DNA from: Yaniella halotolerans DSM 15476
GTDB lineage: Bacteria; Actinomycetota; Actinomycetes; Actinomycetales; Micrococcaceae
DNA length: 64,000 nucleotides
Assembly: GCF_000420805.1 (NCBI RefSeq)
Contig: NZ_ATVQ01000002.1
Span: forward strand, 248,001-312,000
Reading direction: 5' to 3'
The notes beneath the pieces are model-generated. The model saw nothing but the letters and a program-made list of their open reading frames with translations. It was not told the DNA's origin and searched no databases. A program made the position numbers and the translations under genes. Below, piece after piece: positions 63,511 through 64,000 of the stretch; position 1 is the stretch's first letter; each line of letters opens with the position of its first letter.

Positions 63511-64000
63511 TTAGTTACCGGTCAGTTTCTCGCGGAGTGCAGCAAGTGCTTCGTCGGAAGCCAAGGTGCCGGCGTCTTCGACTGGGGTTTCTTCGTCCTC
63601 AGAGGAGTATGAAGCAGAACCGCTAGCAGCTTCTGCTGGAGCGGAGGCTGCTGCTTCTTCTGCCTCTGACAAGTGACGGGAAACTTGTTCCTTGTGAGCT
63701 TCCCAGCGTGCCTGAGCGTCAGCGTACTGCTGCTCCCATGCGGCGCGTGCTTCTTCGAAGCCTTCAATCCACTCGTTGGTTTCAGGATCGAAGCCTTCTG
63801 GGTATTTGTAGTTGCCGTCTTCGTCGTAGTCGGCAGCCATACCGTATAGGGCTGGGTCGAATTCCGTGCCTTCTGGGTCGACGCCTTCGTTGGCCTGCTT
63901 GAGCGACAGGGAGATGCGACGACGATCGAGATCGATGTCGATGACCTTGACGTACAAGATTTCGTTGACCGATACGACCTGTTCGGCGGTATCGATGTGG
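63511..64000 (-). CDS. rpsA: 30S ribosomal protein S1, C-terminal part
   Basis: The frame is open to the window edge, so the N-terminal part is missing. The visible ~163 residues end the last S1 RNA-binding domain (HIDTAEQVVSVNEILYVKV, then IDLDRRRISLSLKQAN). After that comes the acidic actinobacterial tail (ADYDEDGNYKYPEGF, ETNEWIEGFEEARAAWEQQYA) and an Ala/Ser/Glu-rich end. S1 binds mRNA on the small subunit. It normally sits upstream of coaE in actinobacteria; here a three-gene plus-strand module lies between. Confidence 0.93.
   Translation of the reverse strand, partial: HIDTAEQVVSVNEILYVKVIDIDLDRRRISLSLKQANEGVDPEGTEFDPALYGMAADYDEDGNYKYPEGFDPETNEWIEGFEEARAAWEQQYADAQARWEAHKEQVSRHLSEAEEAAASAPAEAASGSASYSSEDEETPVEDAGTLASDEALAALREKLTGN

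Overview
The window looks like chromosomal DNA of a Gram-positive actinobacterium, most likely of the order Micrococcales. Enteractinococcus- or Yaniella-like Micrococcaceae would fit, but that is inference. Supporting signs are a MshA-type glycosyltransferase (mycothiol), WhiA, a resuscitation-promoting factor, a SufR-SufBDC-SufT operon, a DUF3516 helicase, a permuted lipoate ligase, and the order uvrC-rapZ-yvcK-whiA next to pgk-tpiA-secG. Base composition is only moderately GC-rich for the phylum. GTG and TTG starts are common, and several genes look leaderless. No rRNA, tRNA or CRISPR array was seen.

Layout. 1-0.4 kb: end of mshA. 0.5-6.9 kb: a fatty-acid catabolism locus (MaoC hydratase, HMW FabG, thiolase on the minus strand; TetR regulator and acyl-CoA oxidase on the plus strand) around a shared operator region. 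7-17 kb: pepN, lplA, two membrane proteins, L31 type B, a TauE/SafE permease with an ABC ATPase, serB, and an SDR/FabG pair. 17.3-21.4 kb: DUF3099, a small Cys protein, SURF1, ABC-F, and an RNase HI with an extra C-terminal domain. 21.5-26.3 kb: the suf operon under SufR, without sufS/sufU. 26.4-34.3 kb: an ABC exporter with ctaA, a lipoprotein with ctaB, then tkt-tal. 34.4-44.5 kb: rpf, secG-tpiA-pgk, sodA, then whiA-yvcK-rapZ-uvrC and a PlsC acyltransferase. 44.6-54 kb: uvrA, a metallo-hydrolase, a methyltransferase, the DUF3516 helicase, a GNAT and a prolyl aminopeptidase-like hydrolase. 54.1-55.5 kb: a complete IS element of the IS1249/IS256 type with target duplication. 55.5-64 kb: TerC behind a probable Mn2+ riboswitch, uvrB, a Ca2+/H+ antiporter, coaE, a plus-strand trio (YigZ, methyltransferase, TrpF-like), and the end of rpsA.

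Most of it is housekeeping: Fe-S assembly, haem A and cytochrome oxidase assembly, lower glycolysis and the non-oxidative pentose phosphate branch, and nucleotide excision repair (uvrA, uvrB, uvrC). Convergent or adjacent transcription units are separated by long, nearly perfect hairpins. The least conventional signals are in RNA and regulation: a bistable-looking leader upstream of rpf, the yybP-ykoY-like aptamer upstream of terC, and paired palindromes over a leaderless tetR promoter. There are also two protein oddities: an RNase HI carrying a ribbon-helix-helix-like tail, and a short stand-alone TrpF paralogue between coaE and rpsA.
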